DNA of 21,699 nucleotides. Origin: a virus. The stretch's first letter is position 1, and every line of letters starts with the position of its first letter. A program made the position numbers and the translations under genes. Positions 6,652 through 14,180 of this stretch are shown in pieces. The notes under the pieces were generated by a model, which was not told where the DNA came from, ran no database searches, and was given only the letters and a program-made list of their open reading frames with translations. The stretch lies in the IMG/VR virus record IMGVR_UViG_3300042691_010057, positions 1 through 21,699 of that record; one strand, written 5' to 3'.

Positions 6652-8961
6652 TTATCTAATCTCTTTCCAGTATTTAGTGTACAATAGAGATGCTGATGTA
6701 AATGTGCCAGTAGTTGGGAAAGGTTTAGCAGCAAATGCAAATACACCTTTCTCATCTTCAGCTGGGTTAGGATTACCACCAAGACCGAATGATTTTTCGA
6801 TACGGTCACCAAGAGCTGTTCGACCTTCAGAATTTGCCGGAGCAACAAAGGATTCAATTGGCCAGAATTTATAGTAACCGCCGTAACCAGTTAGTGATCC
6901 AACTGTTTGTGATTTACTTACACGATATGTACCAACTCCACCTTTAGTGTATACATTATATGTACCAGAACCAGTACCAGTAAATGCTTTAGATAATGTT
7001 AATACATTATTCTTAATGCCTTCAATAGTTGTACCAGCTGGCAAGTTAGTACCAGCAATTAATTGACCTGGAGCAACACCAGCAAGAGATGATAATACAA
7101 GTTTATTAGAACCAGCAACGCCAGATCCGCCAGTTTGTGTACCATATGTTGGCGATGCGGCAGCAGAACCTGTAGCTGTCAATTGCTCAAGAACTTGAGT
7201 TAAAGCTAATACTGAACCAGTAGTTGCTGCAAATGATGCAGATCCATTGATATATAATGGTCCATTTGCATATGTTGGAGATGGTGTTACATACATTTCA
7301 GCTAGTAATGAGCCGCTTAAAGATGTAACAGTTAAGGTAGTGCCAGAAATAGAACCAGCAATGTCTGTAGGTCCACCAGCCCAATACTGATACTGTGCCA
7401 TATCTGTAGTATTAGTGTCTACATATAACATTGTAGCTGGTTGAATTGTTTCTGACCAGTGATGATTATTAACCCATTTTTGGCTAGGTAATACAAAGAT
7501 ACCAATATGAATATTAGCATCACCTTGAGATGCCCAGTCAAATGTTTCATGGATACCAATGACTGAGTTAGGCATATTTGCAGAAGCTTTACCGCTACCG
7601 GTGCCAGCCCCTGTTGCTGTGAATTGTACACCAACAACGTTTGCAGATGCACCAATCAATGTGAAGTCAGTAGTTCCAATAGAAGTAATAGTATAGCTAT
7701 ATCCTGTAATAAATGTTCCAGCATCTTGAACTGGACCACGAACAGTATTCTTAGCTTTAAATTGTAAGAATGGTTTATATACATCAGGATCAGTCAATAC
7801 AATAGGTGCATCAGGAATGATGTGTGTTAAAACACCAGTGTACTGAACGTCGGCAGATTCTGTAAATACAACACCATCACCAACTCGCATAGACTGAGTA
7901 GCTGCAGGCGAACTAGAAACTGAACCTGTGTTACGTTGAGCCCATGTTAATGGTAAGGTTAAATTACGTATTGATGTACCATCTAAATTATTAATATTAC
8001 GGAATTCGTGACATGTAATACGACGACCGTCTGGTGTTTCTACACCAAGACGAATACGACCAACTGTACCTTGAACGTCCATCCAATATAGATTAGATTT
8101 AGAAACATCCAATAAGAAGTCAGAAGCTGTAGCAGAATTTAATGCATTAACGTTCCAATTTGCTTGGGAAACTGTAGTATCCACAACTGTTCCAGATGAA
8201 TCTGTACGGTAGAAAACTTTAAGTGTAGTTCCGTCTAAGCGGAAACCAAAACCATTAAAGTCATCAAAGTAACCCCATTCACGAACAACGTTAGCTTTAC
8301 CTGTGTCGCCTATTTCCACCGATGTATAAGCAAGTTGTGAAACACCTGGTTTGTATGGATGATATTGATTAGTAACTCGTTTTGCCCAGTCTGTAGAACC
8401 AGTGCCTGTAGTATAAACAATGGATGATTGTGCAACATCATACTTGACTGATGAACTTCCACCTTCAGTTGTTGTATAATATTTTCCAGCTAACTCTTGA
8501 GTAAAGTGATAATATTCACCAACAGCAAGTAATTGAGAAAGTTGTTGTCTACCAAAGGCGTCAAACTGTGGAGTACCTTCAGGGAAGGATGTAAGAGCCG
8601 CACCACGTTTGTCTACTGTCAACGTATATTCAGGCGTGTCAGCATCAACAATCTGCATTGCTGCAGAATTGATAGAATTATTAACTACAGAAGCTGTAGC
8701 ATAGTTCTGTGTATTTGCTTGGTTTCGTAGAGTTTCACCGGCAGAGAATGAACCACTGATATCTTTTAAATACCATACAGTATCTTCAGCTGAGTATACG
8801 CCAGATAAAGTACCAAATGCGCCTGATGTATTACCATAGACAACAGTACCTACAGCAGGGGTAAGAGTAATACTGGTAACTTTAATATCAGTAGTAACGC
8901 GATGTCTTACTTTCTTTCCGACACCGTCTGGAGGTAACTGCACAAAATTCGTTGTTGACAT
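6652..8961 (-). CDS. Large modular virion structural protein, 769 aa
   Basis: Large beta-rich structural protein, probably part of the tail, baseplate or fibre; the specific role is not recognised. The body (about residues 105-400) has a coherent non-repetitive sequence including FGRQQLSQLLAVGEYYHFTQ, EWGYFDDFNGFGFRLDG and GRIRLGVETPDGRRITCHEF, typical of adhesion-type proteins of marine T4-like phages. Around it sit four apparent modules: residues 30-92 (GNTSGAFG, DISGSFSAGETL); residues 414-461 (YTITSIGTTDFTLIGASAN); and, in about residues 532-692, a split GTTLTVTSL...GTYRVSKSQ module interrupted by a second one (VAPGQLIAGTNLPAGTTI). Start ATG 8961 has an AAAGGAATAAG leader and a late promoter motif. 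The C-terminus ends YTKYWKEIR, resuming non-module sequence. Confidence 0.85.
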   Translation of the reverse strand: MSTTNFVQLPPDGVGKKVRHRVTTDIKVTSITLTPAVGTVVYGNTSGAFGTLSGVYSAEDTVWYLKDISGSFSAGETLRNQANTQNYATASVVNNSINSAAMQIVDADTPEYTLTVDKRGAALTSFPEGTPQFDAFGRQQLSQLLAVGEYYHFTQELAGKYYTTTEGGSSSVKYDVAQSSIVYTTGTGSTDWAKRVTNQYHPYKPGVSQLAYTSVEIGDTGKANVVREWGYFDDFNGFGFRLDGTTLKVFYRTDSSGTVVDTTVSQANWNVNALNSATASDFLLDVSKSNLYWMDVQGTVGRIRLGVETPDGRRITCHEFRNINNLDGTSIRNLTLPLTWAQRNTGSVSSSPAATQSMRVGDGVVFTESADVQYTGVLTHIIPDAPIVLTDPDVYKPFLQFKAKNTVRGPVQDAGTFITGYSYTITSIGTTDFTLIGASANVVGVQFTATGAGTGSGKASANMPNSVIGIHETFDWASQGDANIHIGIFVLPSQKWVNNHHWSETIQPATMLYVDTNTTDMAQYQYWAGGPTDIAGSISGTTLTVTSLSGSLLAEMYVTPSPTYANGPLYINGSASFAATTGSVLALTQVLEQLTATGSAAASPTYGTQTGGSGVAGSNKLVLSSLAGVAPGQLIAGTNLPAGTTIEGIKNNVLTLSKAFTGTGSGTYNVYTKGGVGTYRVSKSQTVGSLTGYGGYYKFWPIESFVAPANSEGRTALGDRIEKSFGLGGNPNPAEDEKGVFAFAAKPFPTTGTFTSASLLYTKYWKEIR
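6886..7365 (-). repeat. Nested repeat modules in the 769-aa protein
   Basis: Translated on the minus strand, 7365-7285 gives GSISGTTLTVTSLSGSLL and 6955-6886 gives GGVGTYRVSKSQTVGSLTG. Together these match the start and end of a single continuous module in the neighbouring 749-aa protein ([12 protein letters not shown] ... [16 protein letters not shown]). Between the halves, about 7160-6955 encodes a second module, LVLSSLAGVAPGQLIAGTNL then PAGTTIEGI and VLTLSKAF, related to the GxGIPxxTRIASI modules of the 749- and 812-aa proteins. Confidence 0.6.
7580..7721 (-). repeat. Inserted TTDFTLIGASAN module in the 769-aa protein
   Basis: About 47 residues reading GYSYTITSIGTTDFTLIGAS, then FTATGAGTGSGKA, with an abrupt change of composition from the flanking VRGPVQDAG and NMPNSVIGIHETFDW sequence. 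I know the pattern as a recurring short element in marine phage structural proteins. Its function is unknown; I infer a small beta module. Confidence 0.55.
8686..8874 (-). repeat. TSGA/ISGTF-type module in the 769-aa protein
   Basis: Residues about 30-92 encode VVYGNTSGAFGTLSGVYSAE, DISGSFSAGETL and a Thr/Ala-rich tail. The same layout (TSGA, then a hydrophobic strand, then I-S/T-G-T/S-F and a Gly/Ser-Glu-Thr turn) recurs inside gp13 at 5671-5898. Confidence 0.5.
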
Positions 8962-9004
8962 TTTCTTATTCCTTTAGTTTTATTTAGTTTTATACTACTT
9001 TATC

Positions 9005-9012
9005 TATTTATT
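9005..9012 (-). promoter_or_regulatory. Late promoter motif upstream of the 769-aa gene
   Basis: AATAAATA on the minus strand in the 59-base gap before the ATG at 8961. It differs from TATAAATA only in the first base, a variation common among marine T4-like phages. It predicts a leader of about 38 bases that contains the AAAGGAA ribosome site. Confidence 0.65.
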
Positions 9013-9020
9013 ATTTTTCC

Positions 9021-11270
9021 CTACTCAGCGTAGTTATTTTCTTGAGATGATACTACGGTTATTAAGTTAGAGATAGTCTTTTCAATAGTACCTTCTTGTC
9101 GAGTATATTGACCATTTTGTAAACCTACAGCTACTAAAACTACTGTTGGGCCATCTATTTCTACTGCATTTGCTGTGTCAAGTCCAGCAGAATATGTTGC
9201 TCCTGAGGTATATTGTGTAGTTACCCTATACCATTTTGTCAAGTAACAGTACTCATCATTTACTCGATATAGATTCCATGGTGACCAATATGCCTGAACA
9301 TTAAATTCAAAGTCAAAATCATATTCATAACGGGTTGCAGATGTATTAAATAAAGTCTGCATGTTACCCTTAATTTCATAGGTTCCATCACCGCTTAGGT
9401 CTGTAGTTCTTGACTTAACGATAACGGCGTCATTCTCAGTAAATTTACGAGATTCGTCTTCCGTGCTTATTTGTTTAAAGAATAACTTAAATAAGCCTTC
9501 ATCTTGGTCTTGAATGATCGTACTATTAAATTCTAATTCACCATAAGAGATGTATGGATAAGTTATTTCAGTATTTGTGTTGTCTAAGAATACAAGGTCA
9601 TTAATATATTTAACATCAAAGTCATCGATATACACACCACCATCAGATTGGTCGTACAATGTATATAATGAAGTACCTTTAAATTCTAACAAGACGCGAG
9701 TCGTTGCACCAACTTTACTAGCCGTTCCAGCATCTATATCAATACCAGTTCCACGACGTAATGCCCACTGAACATATTCATAGATTTGTTGTGGAGTACC
9801 GCCATTACCGTCAATGATAACATTGAAATATTTTGTAACACCACCAATGACTCTAGCCTGTGGAGTAGTATACCATGTGATACTCATTCCACTATATGGA
9901 GCAACTGTTGGTGTAATACCTGTTGTAGAGATTTGGTTATCTGTAACTGAAATATTAGGATCAGGTACGTTTGATATTGACAATCGTAGTGTATTATATG
10001 TAATTGATGTCAAACCTAAGTCTTGAAGGTCGATATCATCATATGTAAATCCTTGTTCACGAAGGAACAAGCGTGCGACTTCAGGAACTCTATAGTCAAA
10101 GTTTCCATGTGATGAATCGCCATACACTTTAATTGCTTGTTCAACGGCGCCATGTAAGATTGCATTTACTGGGGCAGAAGTAGCAGAGCCTAACTGGTAA
10201 TAGATATATGGTTCAGGTCTAATAGTAACTGTTGCGCCAAGTACTAATGATGTGATTGTTCTATTAATTCTAAATTGAGTTGGTGAAATGATTTCAGTAA
10301 CTCTTGTACCAATTCTTGAACCAACTGTTGAAACATATGAACCAACAAATATATCAGATGTGTCTGCAACGGTAATTATATCGCTATTAGTAGTTACAGC
10401 AGTGGTAAGTTTAGATAGTGTTTGTTTCTGTTCTGATACGTCTCCAAGAGTAACAATACCTACCCATTCTTCTTGTGATACACCAGTTGCATTTTTAAGT
10501 GCCCAACCACCAAATTTAATTAATGACCATGTAAAGTCTGTAATAGCATAAAATACTATTGACTGAGACGTAATATTTGCAGTTAATTGTTTTGTAAGTG
10601 TTATTTGAGTAGATGAATCAATTGAAGCAATTCTAGTATTGTCTGGTATACCAACACCTTGAACTATAGCATTTACCCATAGTCCAGTAAATGATCCAGT
10701 AGTTGTTAAAATAGTAGTTCCTGAATTTCCGCTAACATTTGCAATAGTAATCTTTGTTGCTGGGTTAATAGTTGTGGCAACCATAGAAGTAGATGAAACT
10801 GATTGCGACACACTTACTGTGTATGTTCCTGTTCCACCAGAACCAGAACCATTTGCTGTAATAAATGTTCCAGCAGTTACACCAGTTCCAGAAATAATTT
10901 GACCTGGAACTAATTTACCTTGTGTTACTGCAGATACCGTCATTGTTGTACCTGAAATAGATGCAGTAATTATAGTTCCGTCTGTATCAAAGTTCCAACC
11001 ATTGATTAATTCATATTGTTCGTCAGTAACTGGACCAATAGGAAATGGATAGATATATGCGGCAGGATCGTCAGTCCATATCTCTTTTAATTTAGAGTAT
11101 AAACATTTAAACGTAACACCATCCCTAGTCAAGTTACCTGCTTGGGTTAATTTAATAAGTTTGCGTGTAGTGTCTATTACAAGAGGATGGGTACTGATAG
11201 CAGTAAAATCTGCTATCTCGTATGATAATCCATCTGGATCTTGCTGTAAACCGCCGATTGTTATCGCCAT
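9021..11270 (-). CDS. Modular virion structural protein, 749 aa
   Basis: Structural protein of unknown exact position on the particle, likely tail or baseplate. The N-terminus ([58 protein letters not shown]) and the region after residue 240 ([30 protein letters not shown]) read as one domain interrupted by two modules: [12 protein letters not shown]...GTYTVSVSQ (about residues 97-168) and [12 protein letters not shown]...[13 protein letters not shown] (about 176-242). The C-terminal half is unique: [40 protein letters not shown] and [20 protein letters not shown]. The ATG at 11270 lies 12 bases after the stop of the 812-aa gene with an AGAGA stretch upstream, and no late promoter of its own was seen, so it is probably co-transcribed. 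Confidence 0.85.
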   Translation of the reverse strand: MAITIGGLQQDPDGLSYEIADFTAISTHPLVIDTTRKLIKLTQAGNLTRDGVTFKCLYSKLKEIWTDDPAAYIYPFPIGPVTDEQYELINGWNFDTDGTIITASISGTTMTVSAVTQGKLVPGQIISGTGVTAGTFITANGSGSGGTGTYTVSVSQSVSSTSMVATTINPATKITIANVSGNSGTTILTTTGSFTGLWVNAIVQGVGIPDNTRIASIDSSTQITLTKQLTANITSQSIVFYAITDFTWSLIKFGGWALKNATGVSQEEWVGIVTLGDVSEQKQTLSKLTTAVTTNSDIITVADTSDIFVGSYVSTVGSRIGTRVTEIISPTQFRINRTITSLVLGATVTIRPEPYIYYQLGSATSAPVNAILHGAVEQAIKVYGDSSHGNFDYRVPEVARLFLREQGFTYDDIDLQDLGLTSITYNTLRLSISNVPDPNISVTDNQISTTGITPTVAPYSGMSITWYTTPQARVIGGVTKYFNVIIDGNGGTPQQIYEYVQWALRRGTGIDIDAGTASKVGATTRVLLEFKGTSLYTLYDQSDGGVYIDDFDVKYINDLVFLDNTNTEITYPYISYGELEFNSTIIQDQDEGLFKLFFKQISTEDESRKFTENDAVIVKSRTTDLSGDGTYEIKGNMQTLFNTSATRYEYDFDFEFNVQAYWSPWNLYRVNDEYCYLTKWYRVTTQYTSGATYSAGLDTANAVEIDGPTVVLVAVGLQNGQYTRQEGTIEKTISNLITVVSSQENNYAE
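10545..10745 (-). repeat. GIPxxTRIASI-type module in the 749-aa protein
   Basis: Encodes [38 protein letters not shown] and TLTKQLT. The 812-aa protein has a close counterpart (VSGTGIPADTRVASIESNTS). At the DNA level both share ATTGAAGC and GGTATACC strings in the same relative places, so this is probably common descent and not only similar folding. Confidence 0.6.
10770..10980 (-). repeat. GTTMTV/GTYTVSxSQ module in the 749-aa protein
   Basis: Encodes [35 protein letters not shown] and [15 protein letters not shown] as one uninterrupted module of about 70 residues. It is the intact counterpart of the split module in the 769-aa protein and sits next to the GIPxxTRIASI module in the same protein. 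Confidence 0.6.
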
Positions 11271-11282
11271 AAGTTGTCTCTA

Positions 11283-13721
11283 TTAAGCTGGGTTAGTGTA
11301 TTGTCTATCTATAACCTGTGAAATTTGTAATGATGAATCATCGTTTACTAGTTCAGAGGTTGTGTAAATTACTTGGTAGTTATTATTTGTAACTACAACA
11401 AATACTGGTGTATTTGCAGTATAGTTATATTCGTATTTAGCAACATATCTTCCTGCGTTTAATGGATCAGAAATTACAGTGATACCAGTTAAACCGCTTG
11501 GAGATACTCCAACAATATCAGCTTCTGCAAGAATACTCATGTCTGATTGTTTAATAATTCTAACAGCTGAACCATCAATAATATTTGTAACTGATAGTGT
11601 TCTAGGAGTATTAATAACTGTAGTGCCACCACCTGTGTTAATAAAGGTAGTTGCATTAGAACCATTTAATAATGTTATTGTTACTAAACCTGAACTTGTA
11701 TTCTCAATATCATATGTATTACCTGAGAATATTAAATTATCAAATACATATGTTCCAGGTGCTGTAATTCTAATCGCTCTATTACAATTAATAAACTGGC
11801 AACTTGAAATATTTGCTATATGAGATGTTGAAGATACTACTAAAGCATTTGTAGCAGATGTTGGTGCAGTAGTAACTACGTTCTCAAAGATTGTGTCATG
11901 GATATAACATCCATTAGGTGTAATTGCTCCAATACCATTGAAAGAACATGAAATAATCTCAGAACGATCCGTAAATGTTAATGTTACAGTATCTGTAGTC
12001 GTAGCAGCATTTGTTAACGTTAAGGATGTATTACTTTCTATTGAAGCTACTCGAGTATCTGCAGGTATACCTGTTCCGGAAACTACCATACCTGGAACAA
12101 TAAATCCAGTAGTAAAGTTATTTGATGTGGTGACTGTTGCGCTAGTATTAGTTAATCCGCATAATGCAACTGTGCGTGATCGTGTATTTCCATTTAGAGT
12201 AGATGAAATTATATTTTCAAATGTAGAACCATATAATTTAATAATATTATTACTGTTTGTATTTGTTGCAGTAAACTTCCATGTAGAAGCTGGATTAATT
12301 GTATATAACTTAAATGCTATATCTGTTGTGGCTGTAGCAGTCCATGCTGAACCTGACCAAGAAGCCCAATTTCCAGGATATGTATTAGAAGCATTTGAGT
12401 ACACTGCAACAAAGTTTGTAGAGTTAGATGTTGCTCCAGATATTTCTACTGCAATGACATAATCAGTATTATCAGCCATTGTATATTGCTGAGCTCCTGA
12501 GAATGTAAATTTAATCCATCCTTGAGTTGTTGAAACTACTGATGCAGATATAGGATCAGATGTGGCTAAAGCTGCACCAGTTGGTATTGATGATGTTCCA
12601 AATGTTCCGGAATGTGCATATAGTTTTGCTGTTAGTGTAGAAGTTGGTGTACCAGTTTTTGCCATCCAAAATGATACTTCTTTAAGCTTAGAACCAATAA
12701 CTAAATTTCTAAATGATTGGCCAGCACCAAGTCTAGTACCAGCAGTAACAAACATAGATTGCGCTGTAAGACTTCCTGGGGATTGTTGTGCTGATGCTAC
12801 AGCTCCAGTATCAATTGAACCTTTAACTGTTACACCTTCTGTTGCAACTTCGGTAGTTGCATTATATGAACCTAATTGGAATATAGTATCTTGTGTAGCA
12901 TTTGCCGCTACGCGAATTTCATAGAAGTCAGAACCTAATGGCATAGACTTCCAAACTAATGTTTGTTCTGTGTCTTTGAAATATGTTAATTGAGCTTGAT
13001 TATCAGTAGTTGTTGGATATACAGCATCATCACCACCAATTAATAACTTACCCATTCCATAGTAAACACCACCAATTGACGTTAATACACCCCAGGATCG
13101 TGTAATATCACTATCATATGTAAATATTTCTGAGAAGTTTGCTTGTTGTCCAGATACAGCAGAATTATCTTTAACCTTTAATCCAGTTCCATAACGAGTA
13201 ACATCAATATAATCTAAACCTGCATTAGTTAATGTTGTTAACATTGCTCGACTAAAACCTAGACTTGTTACTGCTGCGGTATTTAATGAGCCTGCCAAAA
13301 GAGCAGTTGAACGAGTTGGATCAACTGCATATGATTTCCAACCACCAGTTAAATCAGTATCTTGACCATCTAAGTCAAATGCTTTATATGGTGATGTATT
13401 ATATGTAGCTCCGGATGAAACCCAAAAAGTACATCCTGCATATTGGTTTTTAACTGCCAAGTTTGTTGGCATAGCATTACTACGCCATAAATATAAAGCT
13501 TTATTGGTTAAATTAATTGCAGTAAATGCATTAAGAGCAGTACCACTATTAACTGGAAATATACTGGCAGAAATATTATTGTTACGAATACATGCAGTAT
13601 TATGAACCTTAGCATCAGAATCAGCCACGTTAGCTGTGGCACCAATAGCAGTGTATCCAGTTAATGCATCTGCTGTAGAGTTTGCTGAAACTAATTGCAG
13701 GTCTGTTGTAATAATTGCCAT
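11283..13721 (-). CDS. Virion structural protein with jelly-roll-like and beta-helix-like regions, 812 aa
   Basis: Probable tail-associated or fibre-type protein. Residues 1-300 (KALYLWRSNAMPTNLAVKNQ, GGWKSYAVDPTRS, WGVLTSIGGVYYGMGKLLIG) are a structural domain that I cannot name. Residues about 325-480 resemble a choice-of-anchor-type jelly roll: GAGQSFRNLVIGSKLKEVSF, KLYAHSGTFGTSSIPTGAAL, NWASWSGSAWT, DIAFKLYT; such domains are often carbohydrate-binding. Residues about 485-720 have short repeating strands with Asn/Ile ladders (NIIKLYGSTFENI, CYIHDTIFENV, ISSCQFINCNRAI), consistent with a right-handed beta helix, interrupted by a GIPADTRVASI module at about 519-585. The start follows a perfect late promoter. 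The functional call is inference from composition and layout. Confidence 0.8.
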   Translation of the reverse strand: MAIITTDLQLVSANSTADALTGYTAIGATANVADSDAKVHNTACIRNNNISASIFPVNSGTALNAFTAINLTNKALYLWRSNAMPTNLAVKNQYAGCTFWVSSGATYNTSPYKAFDLDGQDTDLTGGWKSYAVDPTRSTALLAGSLNTAAVTSLGFSRAMLTTLTNAGLDYIDVTRYGTGLKVKDNSAVSGQQANFSEIFTYDSDITRSWGVLTSIGGVYYGMGKLLIGGDDAVYPTTTDNQAQLTYFKDTEQTLVWKSMPLGSDFYEIRVAANATQDTIFQLGSYNATTEVATEGVTVKGSIDTGAVASAQQSPGSLTAQSMFVTAGTRLGAGQSFRNLVIGSKLKEVSFWMAKTGTPTSTLTAKLYAHSGTFGTSSIPTGAALATSDPISASVVSTTQGWIKFTFSGAQQYTMADNTDYVIAVEISGATSNSTNFVAVYSNASNTYPGNWASWSGSAWTATATTDIAFKLYTINPASTWKFTATNTNSNNIIKLYGSTFENIISSTLNGNTRSRTVALCGLTNTSATVTTSNNFTTGFIVPGMVVSGTGIPADTRVASIESNTSLTLTNAATTTDTVTLTFTDRSEIISCSFNGIGAITPNGCYIHDTIFENVVTTAPTSATNALVVSSTSHIANISSCQFINCNRAIRITAPGTYVFDNLIFSGNTYDIENTSSGLVTITLLNGSNATTFINTGGGTTVINTPRTLSVTNIIDGSAVRIIKQSDMSILAEADIVGVSPSGLTGITVISDPLNAGRYVAKYEYNYTANTPVFVVVTNNNYQVIYTTSELVNDDSSLQISQVIDRQYTNPA
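11968..12166 (-). repeat. GIPxxTRVASI-type module in the 812-aa protein
   Basis: Encodes TSATVTTSNNFTTGFIVPGM, VVSGTGIPADTRVASIESNT and LTLTNAATTTDTVTLTF. It is flanked by beta-helix-like rungs (TFENIISSTL before, IISCSFNGIG after) that would otherwise be adjacent, which supports insertion of a self-contained unit. Confidence 0.6.
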
Positions 13722-13744
13722 GTTTTAATCCAAGTTTAATTTAC

Positions 13745-13752
13745 TATTTATA
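13745..13752 (-). promoter_or_regulatory. T4-type late promoter upstream of the 812-aa gene
   Basis: Exact TATAAATA on the minus strand, abutting the stop codon of the 134-aa gene (TAA at 13753-13755). The predicted start is about 18 bases upstream of the ATG at 13721. Confidence 0.82.
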
Positions 13753-14157
13753 TTATGAAACTGCATACGATGCTCCAGTAACTAAACCAGCATCATATGT
13801 TAATGTTTTTGTATATACTACGCCGTCAAGAGCCGGTCCAGATAGAGTAACTGTACTAAGAACTCCAGCTGAATATGTAAATGACTTAGTAATAGTTCCT
13901 TCAGCCGGAGCAGTATAAACTACTGATGTAATCACACCTTCAACTGATCTATTAATAACATATGGAAATGATCTAATATTATTAGAGATAGTCTCAAATG
14001 TAGTTGGAATATCTCCAATTGGTCCTTGAGATCCTGTATATCCAGCAGGTCCACTTGTGTTATTAATCCAGGACGTGCCATCCCATTTGTATGATACGCC
14101 GTTAGCTGTATATACTTGATTTAATGTGGGTGTTGCTGGAAAATTTAAAGCTGCCAT
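13753..14157 (-). CDS. Small fibre-like protein with short collagen-like stretch, 134 aa
   Basis: Probable small fibre or whisker-like protein. Residues 1-31 carry the FPATPTLNQVYTANG then YKWDGTSW motif, an N-terminal element common in phage fibre proteins and shared with the 317-aa protein at 19843-20796. Residues 36-50 are five Gly-X-Y triplets (GPAGYTGSQGPIGDI), a minimal collagen-like segment that suggests a trimer. The C-terminal half has two similar strands, TKSFTYSAGVLSTVTLSG and TKTLTYDAGLVTGASY, as in fibre tips. It starts after an AAAAGGAA ribosome site, with an AATAAATA late motif that overlaps the stop of the 1503-aa gene. Confidence 0.8.
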   Translation of the reverse strand: MAALNFPATPTLNQVYTANGVSYKWDGTSWINNTSGPAGYTGSQGPIGDIPTTFETISNNIRSFPYVINRSVEGVITSVVYTAPAEGTITKSFTYSAGVLSTVTLSGPALDGVVYTKTLTYDAGLVTGASYAVS

Positions 14158-14172
14158 ATATGTTCCTTTTAG

Positions 14173-14180
14173 TATTTATT
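14173..14180 (-). promoter_or_regulatory. Late promoter motif upstream of the 134-aa gene
   Basis: AATAAATA on the minus strand; its first two bases belong to the stop codon of the 1503-aa gene (TAA at 14179-14181). The leader would be about 10 bases and just covers the AAAGGAA ribosome site before the ATG at 14157. Confidence 0.65.

Noticed and set aside
6651-6857. N-terminal extension of the 187-aa gene to an ATG at 6857
   Set aside because: The extension overlaps the preceding gene by about 200 bases and encodes a low-complexity Leu/His stretch; the TTG at 6650 fits better.
11938-12462. Plus-strand frame of 174 codons inside the 812-aa gene
   Set aside because: Antisense to a long real gene rich in Thr/Ala/Val codons, which tend to leave the opposite frame open. 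There is no promoter or ribosome site.
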